Assembly (NCBI RefSeq): GCF_900105885.1
Contig: NZ_LT629780.1
Span: forward strand, 1-64,000
Reading direction: 5' to 3'
Length of the DNA stretch: 64,000 nucleotides
Source: Pseudomonas guangdongensis
Lineage (GTDB): Bacteria; Pseudomonadota; Gammaproteobacteria; Pseudomonadales; Pseudomonadaceae
This document shows positions 1 through 9,966 of this stretch, one piece after another; the stretch's first letter is position 1; each line of letters begins with the position of its first letter. The notes beneath the pieces were generated by a model. It was not told the origin of the DNA, searched no databases, and was given only the letters and a program-made list of their open reading frames with translations. The translations under genes were made by a program, and so were the position numbers.

Positions 1-563
1 GTCAGCGCATAGTCGACGCCATGCGCCAGTCCGGCGTGGATGATCGCCGCCTTGGACAGGTGCTGCAACGGCGCACGGATGCGGAAACCCTCGCCCTCGG
101 TGCCCGCCCGGGTGGCCAGATTGGCCAGCCGCTCGAAGGCCTCGACGAACTCGGGGCGGCAGTCCGGATATCCCGAATAGTCCACCGCATTGACCCCGAT
201 GAAGATGTCGCCCGCCTGCAGCACTTCGGCCCAGCCGAGCGCCAGGGACAGGAACAGGGTGTTGCGCGCCGGCACATAGGTGACCGGGACGCCAGCGCCC
301 GACGACTCGCCCTCCGGCACGGCGATACTGCTGTCGGTCAGCGCCGAGCCGCCGATGCCGTTGAGATCGATACCGACCACCTTGTGCTCCACCGCGCCAA
401 GCTGGCACGCCACCCGTTCGGCGGCCTGCAGCTCGGCGCGATGACGCTGGCCGTAGTCGAAGCTCATGGTGTAGCAGGCGTAGCCTTCGGCGCGCGCCAT
501 GGCCAAGACGGTGGCCGAATCGAGCCCGCCGGAGAGCAGGATCACCGCTTTCTTCTCGCTCAT
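1..563 (-). CDS. queC: 7-cyano-7-deazaguanine (preQ0) synthase QueC, 3' end outside window
   Basis: Cytoplasmic ATP-dependent enzyme that converts 7-carboxy-7-deazaguanine plus ammonia to preQ0, the queuosine precursor. The visible 187 codons begin [20 protein letters not shown], which carries the SGGLDS PP-loop of the adenylating family; further in, [16 protein letters not shown] is the conserved QueC block. QueC is normally about 225 residues, so roughly 37 C-terminal codons, including the zinc-binding cysteines, lie beyond position 1. The ATG at 563 is preceded by GAGGAGAGG, which sits next to the queE stop 12 bp upstream, so the two genes are one operon supplying consecutive steps of the pathway. 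Identification is secure; only the end is unseen. Confidence 0.95.
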   Translation of the reverse strand, partial: MSEKKAVILLSGGLDSATVLAMARAEGYACYTMSFDYGQRHRAELQAAERVACQLGAVEHKVVGIDLNGIGGSALTDSSIAVPEGESSGAGVPVTYVPARNTLFLSLALGWAEVLQAGDIFIGVNAVDYSGYPDCRPEFVEAFERLANLATRAGTEGEGFRIRAPLQHLSKAAIIHAGLAHGVDYAL

Positions 564-575
564 GCTGTCCTCTCC

Positions 576-1223
576 TCAGTGACCGGGTTCGTCGTTCCAC
601 AGGTACTTGTGCAGCTGCAGCTGCATGCGCACCGGCAGGTTGTCGGCAACGATCCAGTCGGCCAGCGTGCGCGCATCCAGCTCCTTGTGGCTGGGCGACA
701 TCAGCACTTCGCCGGCGCGCGCATCGAGGCGGTACTCGATGATCTTGGAGACCGCCCAGTCGTAGTCCTCGCGCGAGCAGGCGACGAACTTGACCTGATC
801 GTTGCGGGTCAGCTCGGCCATGTTCTCGTAGCGGTTGCGGCCGACCTCGGCGGAGCCCGGAGTCTTCAGGTCGACCACCCGACTGACGCGGACATCCACC
901 GGTGCGATATCCAGCGCGCCGCTGGTCTCCAGCGACACCTCGTAGCCGGCATCGCACAGCGCCGTCAGCAGCGCGATGCAGTTGGGCTGGGCCAGCGGCT
1001 CGCCTCCGGTCACGCATACGTAGCGCGGCCGGTAACCGGCGACCTGGGCGAGAATCTCCTCGAGCGTCATGATCTCGCCCCCGCTGAAGGCGTAGGCGGT
1101 ATCGCAGTACTGGCAGCGCAGCGGGCAACCGGTGAGACGCACGAACACGGTCGGCAGGCCGGCGCTGCGGGTCTCGCCCTGCAGCGAATAGAAGATTTCG
1201 GTGATGCGTAGTGTCTGGTTCAT
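576..1223 (-). CDS. queE: 7-carboxy-7-deazaguanine synthase QueE (radical SAM)
   Basis: Radical-SAM enzyme that rearranges 6-carboxytetrahydropterin to 7-carboxy-7-deazaguanine, the step before QueC. The 215-residue product has the CX3CX2C iron-sulfur motif CPLRCQYC near residue 34 and a following CVTGGEPLAQ glycine-rich SAM block near residue 90. The N-terminal ITEIFYSLQGE is typical of QueE. Length is normal for the gammaproteobacterial form. It is first in a queE-queC operon, with queC 12 bp downstream. I looked for a preQ1 riboswitch upstream and saw no convincing one. Confidence 0.95.
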   Translation of the reverse strand: MNQTLRITEIFYSLQGETRSAGLPTVFVRLTGCPLRCQYCDTAYAFSGGEIMTLEEILAQVAGYRPRYVCVTGGEPLAQPNCIALLTALCDAGYEVSLETSGALDIAPVDVRVSRVVDLKTPGSAEVGRNRYENMAELTRNDQVKFVACSREDYDWAVSKIIEYRLDARAGEVLMSPSHKELDARTLADWIVADNLPVRMQLQLHKYLWNDEPGH

Positions 1224-1298
1224 AAGCCCCGGGCGTGATGGCGAAACAGGCCATCCGCCTCCGTTGCAGAGGATGGAAAAGAACCGGCAAGTCTAACG

Positions 1299-1324
1299 AA
1301 AAAACCCGCGCCGGGCGCGGGTTC
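1299..1324 (-). terminator. Rho-independent terminator after the tol-pal operon
   Basis: On the minus strand a GC-only stem (CCCGCG / CGCGGG, loop of 5) is followed by a run of six T. It lies 18 bp after the cpoB stop and before queE, so it ends the tol-pal-cpoB transcript. Confidence 0.85.
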
Positions 1325-1341
1325 TGTCGATACGGCCAGGA

Positions 1342-2142
1342 TCAGAGACGACCCAGCTCGCGCTGGGCCAGCTGGGCGGCCGAAGTGCCGGGATACTGGG
1401 CGACGACCTGCTGGAGAACGGCACGCGCCCTGTCGAGATTGCCGAGACGGCGCTCGACGTCGCCGAGCTTGTACAGCGAGTCGGCCACCTTCTGATGGTC
1501 CGGATACGCCTGACTGACACGGGCGAAGGCCTGGCCGGCGCCCTGCAGGTCGCCCTGCGCCAGCTTGACTTCGCCCAGCCAGTACTGCGCATTCGCCGAG
1601 TACTGGCTGCTGGGATACTTGCGCAGGAATGCGCTGAAGGCCTGGTCGGCCTTGGCGAAATCCTTCGCCTTGATCAGGTCGAAGGCCGCATCGTAGAACA
1701 GCTTCTCCTTGGCCGGATCGCCAGGAGTCGCACTGGCCGGCGGCATGGCCGCTGCCGGGGTACCGGCCTGGGCGGCCGGAGCGTTCGCCGCAGGCGCAAC
1801 GGGAGCCGACGCCGGAGCCTGGGCCGCACCGGCCAGACGCCCGTCGAGATCCTGATAGCGCTCGAGGCTTTCCTGCTTGAGACGCTGGATTTCGTACTGC
1901 TGCTCTTCCAGGGTGCCGCGCAGGCGGGCAACCTCTTCCTGCAGCTGCTGCAGCTGCAGGAAGAGCTCGCCTTGAGCCGAGGTGGGCGTTGCCGCGCCAC
2001 CGGCGTAAGCACCTCCCGCCGCACCATAGCCGGCAGGCGGAGCATAGCCGCCCTGGACATCAGTGACCGGCACCTGCTGGGCCCAGCACGCCAGCGGCGC
2101 GACCAGGGTCAGCAGGGCGAGAACGCGGGAGGACTTACGCAT
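1342..2142 (-). CDS. cpoB: Cell division coordinator CpoB (YbgF), periplasmic TPR protein
   Basis: Periplasmic protein that coordinates peptidoglycan synthesis with Tol-driven outer-membrane constriction; the E. coli homologue binds TolA and PBP1B. The 266-residue product has a cleavable signal peptide (cut near ACWA-QQ, about residue 21), a predicted coiled coil (about 55-95, rich in Q, L and E: FLQLQQLQEEVARLRG), an Ala/Pro-rich linker (about 100-140) and about three TPR units to the C terminus (LFYDAAFDLIKAKDF; YWLGEVKLAQGDLQGA; YKLGDVERRLGNLDRA). It is the last gene of the tol-pal operon, 6 bp after pal and followed by a strong terminator. Confidence 0.93.
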   Translation of the reverse strand: MRKSSRVLALLTLVAPLACWAQQVPVTDVQGGYAPPAGYGAAGGAYAGGAATPTSAQGELFLQLQQLQEEVARLRGTLEEQQYEIQRLKQESLERYQDLDGRLAGAAQAPASAPVAPAANAPAAQAGTPAAAMPPASATPGDPAKEKLFYDAAFDLIKAKDFAKADQAFSAFLRKYPSSQYSANAQYWLGEVKLAQGDLQGAGQAFARVSQAYPDHQKVADSLYKLGDVERRLGNLDRARAVLQQVVAQYPGTSAAQLAQRELGRL

Positions 2143-2148
2143 GACGGC

Positions 2149-2649
2149 TTACTTCCGCAGTTCGACGCGACGGTTCTGAGCCCAGGACTCTTCGCTGCTG
2201 CCCATGACCACCGGACGCTCTTCGCCGTAGGACACCAGCTCCAGCTGGGCCGGGGACACGCCCTGCAGCACCAGGTAACGCTGCACAGCCTTGGCGCGAC
2301 GCTCGCCCAGTGCCATGTTGTACTCGCGGGTACCGCGCTCGTCGGCGTGGCCTTCCAGGACGACGCGAGCGCCGTTGGCCTGCAGGTCGCGAGCGTGGAC
2401 GTCCAGAGCGCGCATGGCTTCCGGCTTCAGGTCGGAGCTGTCGTACTCGAAGTAGAAGGTGGTGATGGCACGCAGGGCGGCCTCTTCGCTGTTCAGGCTG
2501 CCGTCGACGGCACCGGCATTGGCGCCGTAGCCGGCGTTCGGGTCAACAGCACCCTCGCCCGAAGCGTCGCCGCCCTTGGAGGAACAGCCGACGGCGACAG
2601 CCATGGCCAGGGTCAGCGCAGCAAATTTGCCGAATTTCAGCATTTCCAT
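2149..2649 (-). CDS. pal: Peptidoglycan-associated lipoprotein Pal (OprL)
   Basis: Outer-membrane lipoprotein that binds peptidoglycan and TolB, tethering the outer membrane. It starts with a lipoprotein signal ([12 protein letters not shown], lipobox AVGC, acylated Cys22), followed by a Gly/Asp-rich linker and a C-terminal OmpA-like domain with [29 protein letters not shown] and the peptidoglycan-binding ALGERRA segment. Two ATGs lie in tandem (2652 and 2649); I chose 2649 because AGGAG then sits 7 nt upstream rather than 4. It lies between tolB (55-bp gap) and cpoB (6-bp gap). An imperfect hairpin (2662-2680) lies just upstream of its ribosome-binding site. Confidence 0.95.
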   Translation of the reverse strand: MEMLKFGKFAALTLAMAVAVGCSSKGGDASGEGAVDPNAGYGANAGAVDGSLNSEEAALRAITTFYFEYDSSDLKPEAMRALDVHARDLQANGARVVLEGHADERGTREYNMALGERRAKAVQRYLVLQGVSPAQLELVSYGEERPVVMGSSEESWAQNRRVELRK

Positions 2650-2704
2650 CATGTAACTCCTAAAACCCCATTGGTGTTTTTTGATACAACAGTTGGCAAC
2701 CGCG

Positions 2705-4006
2705 TCAGTTCAGGTAAGGGGACCAGGATGGCTCTCGGACTTCGCCTTGAGCGACAGGAAGCGGGAGCCTCACTCGGCCGTTGGTGGACACGAGCATCAA
2801 GACTCCCCTGCCCTGCTGGCGGGTGGCGTAGATTAGCATGGCCCCATTGGGCGCGACAGTGGGCGACTCGTCCAGACTGGTCTGCGCCGACAGCACTCGC
2901 AGGCTGCCGCGCACCAGATCCTGGGCCGCTACGCGGAACACGGTGAAGCCGTCCTGACGGTGGATCATCACCAGGGTCTTCTCATCCGCCGACAGCTTCG
3001 GGTTGGCGTTGTAGTTGCCGACGAAGGTCACCCGCTCGGCCGCCCCGGAATTGATGTTGGTCTTGTAGATCTGCGGCTTGCCGCCGCGATCGGAGGTGAA
3101 GTAGATGGTCTGGCCGTCCTTGCCCCAGAAGGGTTCGGTATCGATGGCCAGATGATTGGTGACCCGACGCACCTGGCGGCTGCCCATGTCCATCACGTAG
3201 ATCTCCGGGTTGCCGTCGCGCGACAGCACGAAGGCCAGGCGGCTGCCGTCCGGCGACCAGGCCGGAGCGCCGTTGAGGCCCTCGAAGTTGGTGATCTGCT
3301 CGCGGCGGCCGGTGTCGATGTGCTGCACGAAGATCCGCGGGCGGCGCTGCTCGAAGGACACGTAGGCGATGCGCCGGCCATCCGGAGCGAAGCTCGGCGA
3401 GAGGATCGGCTCGCGCGACTGCAGCAGGGTCACCGCGCGGGCGCCGTCGTAGTCGGAGCGCTGCAGGGTGTAGCGGGTATTGTTGGCCGCGAAGCGCTCG
3501 GCGGTGACGTAGAGCAGCTTGGTGGAGAACGCCCCCTTGATGCCGGTGAGCTTCTCGAACGACTGGTCGGCGATGAAGTGCGCCATGTCGCGCAACTGCG
3601 CGGTGCTGCCGCCGACGCTGCCGGTGAGCATCTGCTGCTCGGTGGTGACGTTGAACAGGGCGTACTGGATCTGCAGGCCGGCGCCGCCAGCGACCACGTT
3701 GCCGACCAGCAGGTACTGGGCGCCGAGGGCCTTCCAGTCGCGGTAGATGACTTCGCTGGCCTGGCTCGGCTGGCTGATCATGTTCTGCGGCGGAATCGGC
3801 TCGAAATAGCCGGAATTGCGCAGGTCGTTGCCAATGATCTCGGCCATGTTCTCGGGCAGCACGGCGCCGCCCGGGCCGCCGAAGGGCACCACGGCAATCG
3901 GGATGGCACGGTCGGTGCCGCTGGAAATCACCAGCGGGTCGGCTGCCTTGGCCACGCCGGCGAGCAGCAGCAGGCCCAGCATGGCCAGGCGAATCAGGGT
4001 GTTCAC
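2705..4006 (-). CDS. tolB: Tol-Pal system beta-propeller protein TolB
   Basis: Periplasmic protein that binds Pal and relays force from TolA during division. The product is 433 residues: a signal peptide ([21 protein letters not shown]), an N-terminal alpha/beta domain, and a C-terminal six-bladed propeller seen as repeats such as [28 protein letters not shown] and [14 protein letters not shown]. The start is a GTG at 4006 whose last two bases form part of the tolA stop (GTGA overlap), with GAGGA upstream, so translation is probably coupled to tolA. A longer ATG-initiated reading would run through tolA and is not needed. Confidence 0.95.
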   Translation of the reverse strand: MNTLIRLAMLGLLLLAGVAKAADPLVISSGTDRAIPIAVVPFGGPGGAVLPENMAEIIGNDLRNSGYFEPIPPQNMISQPSQASEVIYRDWKALGAQYLLVGNVVAGGAGLQIQYALFNVTTEQQMLTGSVGGSTAQLRDMAHFIADQSFEKLTGIKGAFSTKLLYVTAERFAANNTRYTLQRSDYDGARAVTLLQSREPILSPSFAPDGRRIAYVSFEQRRPRIFVQHIDTGRREQITNFEGLNGAPAWSPDGSRLAFVLSRDGNPEIYVMDMGSRQVRRVTNHLAIDTEPFWGKDGQTIYFTSDRGGKPQIYKTNINSGAAERVTFVGNYNANPKLSADEKTLVMIHRQDGFTVFRVAAQDLVRGSLRVLSAQTSLDESPTVAPNGAMLIYATRQQGRGVLMLVSTNGRVRLPLPVAQGEVREPSWSPYLN

Positions 4007-5039
4007 AGGCTCAAGTCCTCCGGTTTGAAGATGACGCGACGCTGACGGTACATCCGGTCGAAGGTCGCACGGTCCAGTTGCTGCATTTCCGGGATACGGC
4101 CGACGTTGCGCACGGCGGCCGCAGCCGAATTGTCGAACGGCAGATCGCCGCTTGAGCGGGTCACGCTGGCATTGGTGATGGTGCCGTCGGGCAGCATCTG
4201 GATGGTGACCTCCACGCTCATGCCGTTGCGCGCCGAGGGCGGCCGGCGCCACTGCTGGCTGACCAGCATGATGATCAGGTCGTCCAGATTGCCGGCGACC
4301 TGATCACCGACCGTGTCGGCCAGCGCCTGCTGGCGCTCGACGCTGTCGGAGAGCAGCTCGGCCAGCGCGGCGGCCTTCTTGTCTTCCTCGGCCTTGCGCG
4401 CCCGCGATGCCGCCTCGGCGGCCGCTTTCTTCTTGGCGTCCTCGGCAGCCTTCTTCCTGGCAGCCTCCTCGGCGGCTTTCTTTTTCGCCGCTTCTTCGGC
4501 GGCCTTTTTCTTCGCGGCTTCGTCGGCGGCCTTCTTCTTGGCAGCCTCTTCGGCAGCTTTCTTCTTCGCTGCCTCCTCGGCCGCCTTCTTCTTGGCGATC
4601 TCGGCCTGCTGCTTCTGCTCGGCGGCTTTCTTCTCCGCCTCGGCCTTGGCTTTCGCCGCCGCGGCCTCACGCTGCTTCTGCGCCTCGGCGGCCTTGGCCT
4701 GCGCCGCCTTGGCCGCTTCGGCCTGCTTCTGCTCGGCCGCCTTGGCCGCCGCGGCCTGGCGCTGCTGCTCGATCTTGCGCTGCTCAAGCTGCTCGGTCTC
4801 GTACTGCGGAGCGGCCGTGCGCTGGGATTCGCCGGCGATCTTCTGGTTGGTCTGTACCGTGGCCTGGCTCTGCGACTTGAGCTGGTACAGGGTCGCCTGC
4901 ACCACCGGCCGCGACGGCGGCAGCTCGGGCGTCATCGCAAAGCTGACGAACAGCGTGGCGAAGATCAGCGCATGCAGGCCGACCGCCCAGATGGTCGGCC
5001 AGAAATAGCTTTCCGAGGACGAACGCTCGTGCTGTTGCA

Positions 5040-5040
<1 letters not shown>
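4003..5040 (-). CDS. tolA: Tol-Pal inner-membrane spanning protein TolA
   Basis: Inner-membrane protein that spans the periplasm and couples TolQR proton-motive-force use to TolB/Pal. The 345 residues show a short cytoplasmic tail, one transmembrane helix (about 14-35), a long Ala/Lys/Glu-rich helical domain (about 85-225) that includes five 9-residue repeats, and a C-terminal TolA domain (about 240-345; [16 protein letters not shown]). The ATG overlaps the tolR stop (TGATG) and its own stop overlaps the tolB GTG. The organisation is standard; only the number of helix repeats is likely to vary among strains. Confidence 0.95.
4459..4593 (-). repeat. Five tandem 27-bp units in tolA
   Basis: These encode residues 150-194 of TolA as five copies of KKKAAEEAA (one copy has D for the first E). 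The repeat is in frame, so unit gain or loss would change the reach of the helix by nine residues without a frameshift. Codon choice differs between copies. Confidence 0.8.
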
Positions 5041-5492
<452 letters not shown>

Positions 5493-5522
5493 GTCTTAAT
5501 CGAACCTGTCGGAAAACCTGGT

Positions 5523-5562
5523 CCGCCAGTCTCCCGATCCGGCACGGACGGGAGACTGGCGG
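5523..5562 (-). other. Long perfect hairpin between tolQ and tolR
   Basis: A 14-bp perfect inverted repeat (arms 5523-5536 and 5549-5562, 12-nt loop) lies in the 77-bp tolQ-tolR gap. On the transcript it is followed by AGGTTTTCC, only a short U run. It could be a partial attenuator or an mRNA-stabilising element inside the operon; the sequence alone does not decide which. Confidence 0.6.
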
Positions 5563-5569
5563 GACGGCA

Positions 5570-6271
5570 TCAATCGTCGCTGGTGTGCACCTTGCGGTGC
5601 AGGATGGCCTGGAATTCGTCGGCGAAGGTGTAGTAGCGGCCGATCAGCATCTCGCCGCGGGCCGAGAAGCGGTTGTAGGCGATCACCGCCGGGATGGCGG
5701 CGAACAGGCCGATGGCGGTGGCGATCAGCGCCTCGGCGATACCCGGCGCCACGGTCGCCAGGGTCGCCTGCTGGACCTGGGCCAGGCCGCGGAACGAGTT
5801 CATGATCCCCCAGACGGTGCCGAACAGGCCGATGTACGGGCTGGTGGAGCCGACGGTGGCAAGGAACGGCAGGCTCTGTTCGAGCTTTTCTTCCTCGCGG
5901 GAGATGGCCACGCGCATGGCGCGGTTGACGCCGTCCATCACCGCGTCCGGATCGACGCCCGGCTGCTGGCGCAGGCGGGAGAACTCCTTGAAGCCGGCAC
6001 GGAAGATCTGCTCGGGACCGGAATCGGGGTCCGGGTTGCTGCCGGCCTGGCGGTACAGCTTGGACAGGTCGATGCCCGACCAGAAGCGCTCCTCGAAATT
6101 GTCCAGCCCCTTCTTCGCGGCGCGCAGCAGGTTGCTGCGCTGGAAGATCATGATCCACGAGGTGACCGAGGCGGCCACCAGAATCAGCATCACCAGTTGC
6201 ACCACGACACTGGCATTGCTGATCAGGCTCCACATCGACATATGGTCAACGGCAACGGCGTTGGCTTCCAC
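5570..6271 (-). CDS. tolQ: Tol-Pal system protein TolQ
   Basis: Inner-membrane proton-channel subunit (MotA/TolQ/ExbB family). The 233 residues contain three predicted transmembrane helices: near residues 15-38, and a pair in the second half (FLATVGSTSPYIGLFGTVWG and ALIATAIGLFAAIPAVIAYN). The start is the GTG at 6271, which gives the family-typical N terminus (MEANAV...MSMWSLISNA) and has AGGAG 7 nt upstream; the longer upstream reading has no support. It begins 2 bp after the ybgC stop, so the two are co-translated. Confidence 0.95.
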   Translation of the reverse strand: MEANAVAVDHMSMWSLISNASVVVQLVMLILVAASVTSWIMIFQRSNLLRAAKKGLDNFEERFWSGIDLSKLYRQAGSNPDPDSGPEQIFRAGFKEFSRLRQQPGVDPDAVMDGVNRAMRVAISREEEKLEQSLPFLATVGSTSPYIGLFGTVWGIMNSFRGLAQVQQATLATVAPGIAEALIATAIGLFAAIPAVIAYNRFSARGEMLIGRYYTFADEFQAILHRKVHTSDD

Positions 6272-6273
6272 GC

Positions 6274-6717
6274 TTACTCTCCTGCAGGAAATAGTCCCGC
6301 GCCGGCGATGGCCGAACGCAGCGCATCGGGAATGGCCCGGGGTTTGAAACTGTCGGCGCGCACACAGGCCACCGTGACCCATCCCTCACAGAGCAGTGCC
6401 GCGTCGCCCTGCCGGCGCACCTGCTGATGCAGGCGCAGACTGGCACGGTTCGCCTGGCGAACCTCGACGCTCACCGTCAACGCGTCGTCCAGTCGCGCCG
6501 GAGCCAGATAGCGGGCCTCGACCGAATGCACGACAAACAGCAGGCCCTCCACCGCCAGCTGCGACTGGGCGAAGCCCAGTGCACGCAACCATTCGGTGCG
6601 AGCCCGCTCCATGAACTTGAGATAGTTGACGTAATAGACGACGCCGCCGGCGTCGGTGTCCTCGTAGTAGACCCGACAGGGATGGCTGAACGGCTGGCTC
6701 TCGTGTTGCGCGCGCAT
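6274..6717 (-). CDS. ybgC: Tol-Pal system-associated acyl-CoA thioesterase YbgC
   Basis: Hot-dog-fold acyl-CoA thioesterase, 147 residues. The catalytic block [19 protein letters not shown] (about 17-35), with the Asp and the following helix, is diagnostic of YbgC/FadM-type 4-hydroxybenzoyl-CoA thioesterases. It is the first gene of the tol-pal operon and is nearly joined to tolQ. The ribosome-binding site is weak and no other start looks better. The link between thioesterase activity and the Tol machine is known from family studies, not from this sequence. Confidence 0.93.
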   Translation of the reverse strand: MRAQHESQPFSHPCRVYYEDTDAGGVVYYVNYLKFMERARTEWLRALGFAQSQLAVEGLLFVVHSVEARYLAPARLDDALTVSVEVRQANRASLRLHQQVRRQGDAALLCEGWVTVACVRADSFKPRAIPDALRSAIAGAGLFPAGE

Positions 6718-6770
6718 ACTCTAGTCTTGGCTCCTCGGCTTGCCAACGGGCCTGGCAAGTATTTTTTGTG

Positions 6771-7820
<1,050 letters not shown>

Positions 7821-7837
7821 GGACGTTCACCACAGGC

Positions 7838-8443
7838 TCAGGCCATGCCCTTGAGGGCACGGCGGATCAGTTCTTCGCTGGACAGACCGTCCTCCAGCAC
7901 CAGGGCCACGGCCCGGCTGGCCTCCGCCGGCTTGAAGCCGAGCGCCACCAGGGCGCTGACCGCGTCGCTCTCGGCGCTTGAGACCGTGGCCACCCGCAGC
8001 GGTTCCTGGGCCGGCAGCGGTAGCGACGAAAGACCGTCCCAGGCCTTGAAGCGGTCCTTGAGCTCGACCAGCAGGCGCTCGGCGGTCTTCTTGCCGACCC
8101 CCGGCACCCGGGTCAGCGCCTTGATGTCCTCGTTCTGCACGCAGCGCACCAGCTCGTCCACCTCCAGCGCCGACATCAGCGCCAGCGCCAGCTTGGGGCC
8201 GACGCCGTTGAGGCGGATCAGCTCGCGGAACAGCTCGCGCTCGCGCTTCTCGGCGAAGCCGTAGAGCAGGTGGGCGTCCTCGCGCACCACCAGATGGGTG
8301 TGCAGGGTCACCGCCTCGCCGAGCGCCGGCAGACGGTAGAGGCTGCTCAGCGGCATCTCCAGTTCATAGCCGACGCCACCGACGTCGACCAGCAGGTGCG
8401 GCGGCTGCTTTTCCGCCAGGGTGCCACGCAGGCGTCCGATCAT
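7838..8443 (-). CDS. ruvA: Holliday junction DNA helicase subunit RuvA
   Basis: Tetrameric protein that holds the four-way junction and loads RuvB. The 201 residues have an N-terminal OB domain ([19 protein letters not shown]), two helix-hairpin-helix motifs ([16 protein letters not shown] and [16 protein letters not shown], about 70-125), and a C-terminal RuvB-contacting domain ([17 protein letters not shown]). It sits 18 bp after ruvC. Confidence 0.97.
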   Translation of the reverse strand: MIGRLRGTLAEKQPPHLLVDVGGVGYELEMPLSSLYRLPALGEAVTLHTHLVVREDAHLLYGFAEKRERELFRELIRLNGVGPKLALALMSALEVDELVRCVQNEDIKALTRVPGVGKKTAERLLVELKDRFKAWDGLSSLPLPAQEPLRVATVSSAESDAVSALVALGFKPAEASRAVALVLEDGLSSEELIRRALKGMA

Positions 8444-8461
8444 GCTGTGCTGTCCTTGAAG

Positions 8462-8986
8462 TCAGAAACGCAGTCGCCCACCGCGCCGGCGCGCGGTGGC
8501 CAGCCCGTGGGGAATCAGGCTCTGCCGATGATGGGCGTGACACAGGGCGATGGCCAGGGCGTCGGAGGCATCGATCTGCGGCTTCTGCACCAGCTTGAGC
8601 AGGTGCATGACCATCAGCTGCACCTGCTCCTTGGCGGCGCCGCCGCTGCCGGCGATGGCCTGCTTGACCTGGCTGGCGGTGTACTCGTCGACCGACAGCC
8701 CCTCCTCCACCGCGGCGACGATCGCCGCGCCGCGCGCCTGGCCGAGCTTGAGCGCCGAATCGGCGTTGCGCGACATGAACACCTGCTCGATGCCCATCAT
8801 CACCGGGCCGTGCAGGCGGATCACCTCGCGCACCCCGCGGTAGACCTTCTGCAGCCGCTCGGGCAGCGGCCCGTCGCCGGTGCGGATGCAGCCGGAGGCG
8901 ACGTATTCGCAGCCGCGCCCGGTGTCGCGCACCACGCCGTAGCCGGTAATACGCGAGCCGGGGTCGATGCCGAGGATCAGGGTCAT
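8462..8986 (-). CDS. ruvC: Crossover junction endodeoxyribonuclease RuvC
   Basis: Holliday junction resolvase with an RNase H-like fold. The 174 residues begin with the first acidic motif [15 protein letters not shown] (catalytic Asp7), followed by the GIEQVF acidic strand (about residue 66) and the C-terminal acidic cluster [12 protein letters not shown] (about 140-150). It is first of the ruvCAB operon. The 140 bp upstream, towards yebC, contain no gene; I saw no clear promoter hexamers there. Confidence 0.97.
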   Translation of the reverse strand: MTLILGIDPGSRITGYGVVRDTGRGCEYVASGCIRTGDGPLPERLQKVYRGVREVIRLHGPVMMGIEQVFMSRNADSALKLGQARGAAIVAAVEEGLSVDEYTASQVKQAIAGSGGAAKEQVQLMVMHLLKLVQKPQIDASDALAIALCHAHHRQSLIPHGLATARRRGGRLRF

Positions 8987-9126
8987 GCCACGCCCATACT
9001 GTTCATTTATCCAGAGCGGCGAGTATACGGGGGCGCCGGGGGCACGTCACGCACCCCCGGAAACGCGCGGGCCGGCCGCAGGACACCCCGCGACCGGCCC
9101 GTTCCACAGCGAGCAGGCTCGGACCG

Positions 9127-9876
9127 TCAGCCCAGCTGCTCCATGATCTCGTCGGGGATCTCGGCGTTGTGGTAGACGTTCTGCACGTCGTCGAGGTCTT
9201 CCAGCATGTCGATCAGCTTGAGCACCTTCTGCGCAGTTTCCAAGTCGGCGACCGGCGCGCTGATCGACGGGATCATCGCCACCTCGGCCTCGTCGCCCTT
9301 GAAGCCGGCGGCGGCCAGCGCCTCGTTGACCGCGTGGAAGTCGGCGAAGCTGGTGAACACGTCGACCGAGCCGTCGTCGTTGGTGACGATGTCGTCGGCG
9401 CCGGCCTCCATCGCCGCCTCCATCAGCGCGTCCTCGTCGACGCCCGGAGCGAAGCTGATCTGCCCCTTGCGGTCGAACATGTAGGCCACCGAGCCGTCGG
9501 TGCCGAGGTTGCCGCCGCACTTGCTGAAGGCGTGGCGCACTTCGGCGGCGGTGCGGTTGCGGTTGTCGGTCATCGCCTCGACGATGATCGCCACGCCGCT
9601 CGGCGCATAGCCCTCGTAGCTCAGTTCGGTCATGTTGTCGGCTTCGTTGGAGCCGGCACCGCGGGCGATGGCGCGATCGATGGTGTCGCGGGTCATGTTG
9701 GCGGTCAGCGCCTTGTCCACCGCCAGACGCAGGCGCGGGTTGTCCGCCGGCACGCCGCCGCCGTGCTTGGCCGCGACGGTCAGCTCACGAATCAGCTTGG
9801 TGAAGATCTTGCCGCGCTTGGCGTCCTGGCGCTCCTTGCGGTGCTTGATGTTGGCCCATTTGGAATGACCTGCCAT
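9127..9876 (-). CDS. yebC: YebC/PmpR family DNA-binding regulator
   Basis: 249-residue protein of the YebC/TACO1 family. It starts [20 protein letters not shown], the family signature, and keeps the GGxxGxxGSV-like block ([16 protein letters not shown]). Homologues have been described as DNA-binding repressors of quorum-sensing genes in Pseudomonas (PmpR) and as translation factors acting at polyproline stalls; which role applies here cannot be read from the sequence. It lies between aspS and ruvC, the usual place in gammaproteobacteria. Confidence 0.93.
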   Translation of the reverse strand: MAGHSKWANIKHRKERQDAKRGKIFTKLIRELTVAAKHGGGVPADNPRLRLAVDKALTANMTRDTIDRAIARGAGSNEADNMTELSYEGYAPSGVAIIVEAMTDNRNRTAAEVRHAFSKCGGNLGTDGSVAYMFDRKGQISFAPGVDEDALMEAAMEAGADDIVTNDDGSVDVFTSFADFHAVNEALAAAGFKGDEAEVAMIPSISAPVADLETAQKVLKLIDMLEDLDDVQNVYHNAEIPDEIMEQLG

Positions 9877-9931
9877 GACTCTCTCCGTCGTGTTTCTGGT
9901 GATTCTTGTGCTTTTGCCGCCCCATAACTGA

Positions 9932-9956
9932 AGGAGCCTGGCATAACCAGGCTCCT
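9932..9956 (-). terminator. Hairpin between aspS and yebC
   Basis: A 10-bp perfect stem (AGGAGCCTGG / CCAGGCTCCT, 5-nt loop) lies 10 bp after the aspS stop. No real T run follows on either strand, so it may be a weak terminator or a processing site rather than a full stop. Confidence 0.5.
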
Positions 9957-9966
9957 GTGGGTCGGC

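Noticed and set aside
1224..1298. preQ1 riboswitch before queE
   Set aside because: A small hairpin is present but I could not form the required aptamer core or an A-rich tail near the ribosome-binding site.
4459..4593. CRISPR-like repeat array
   Set aside because: Repeats are contiguous, in frame and encode the TolA helix; there are no spacers.
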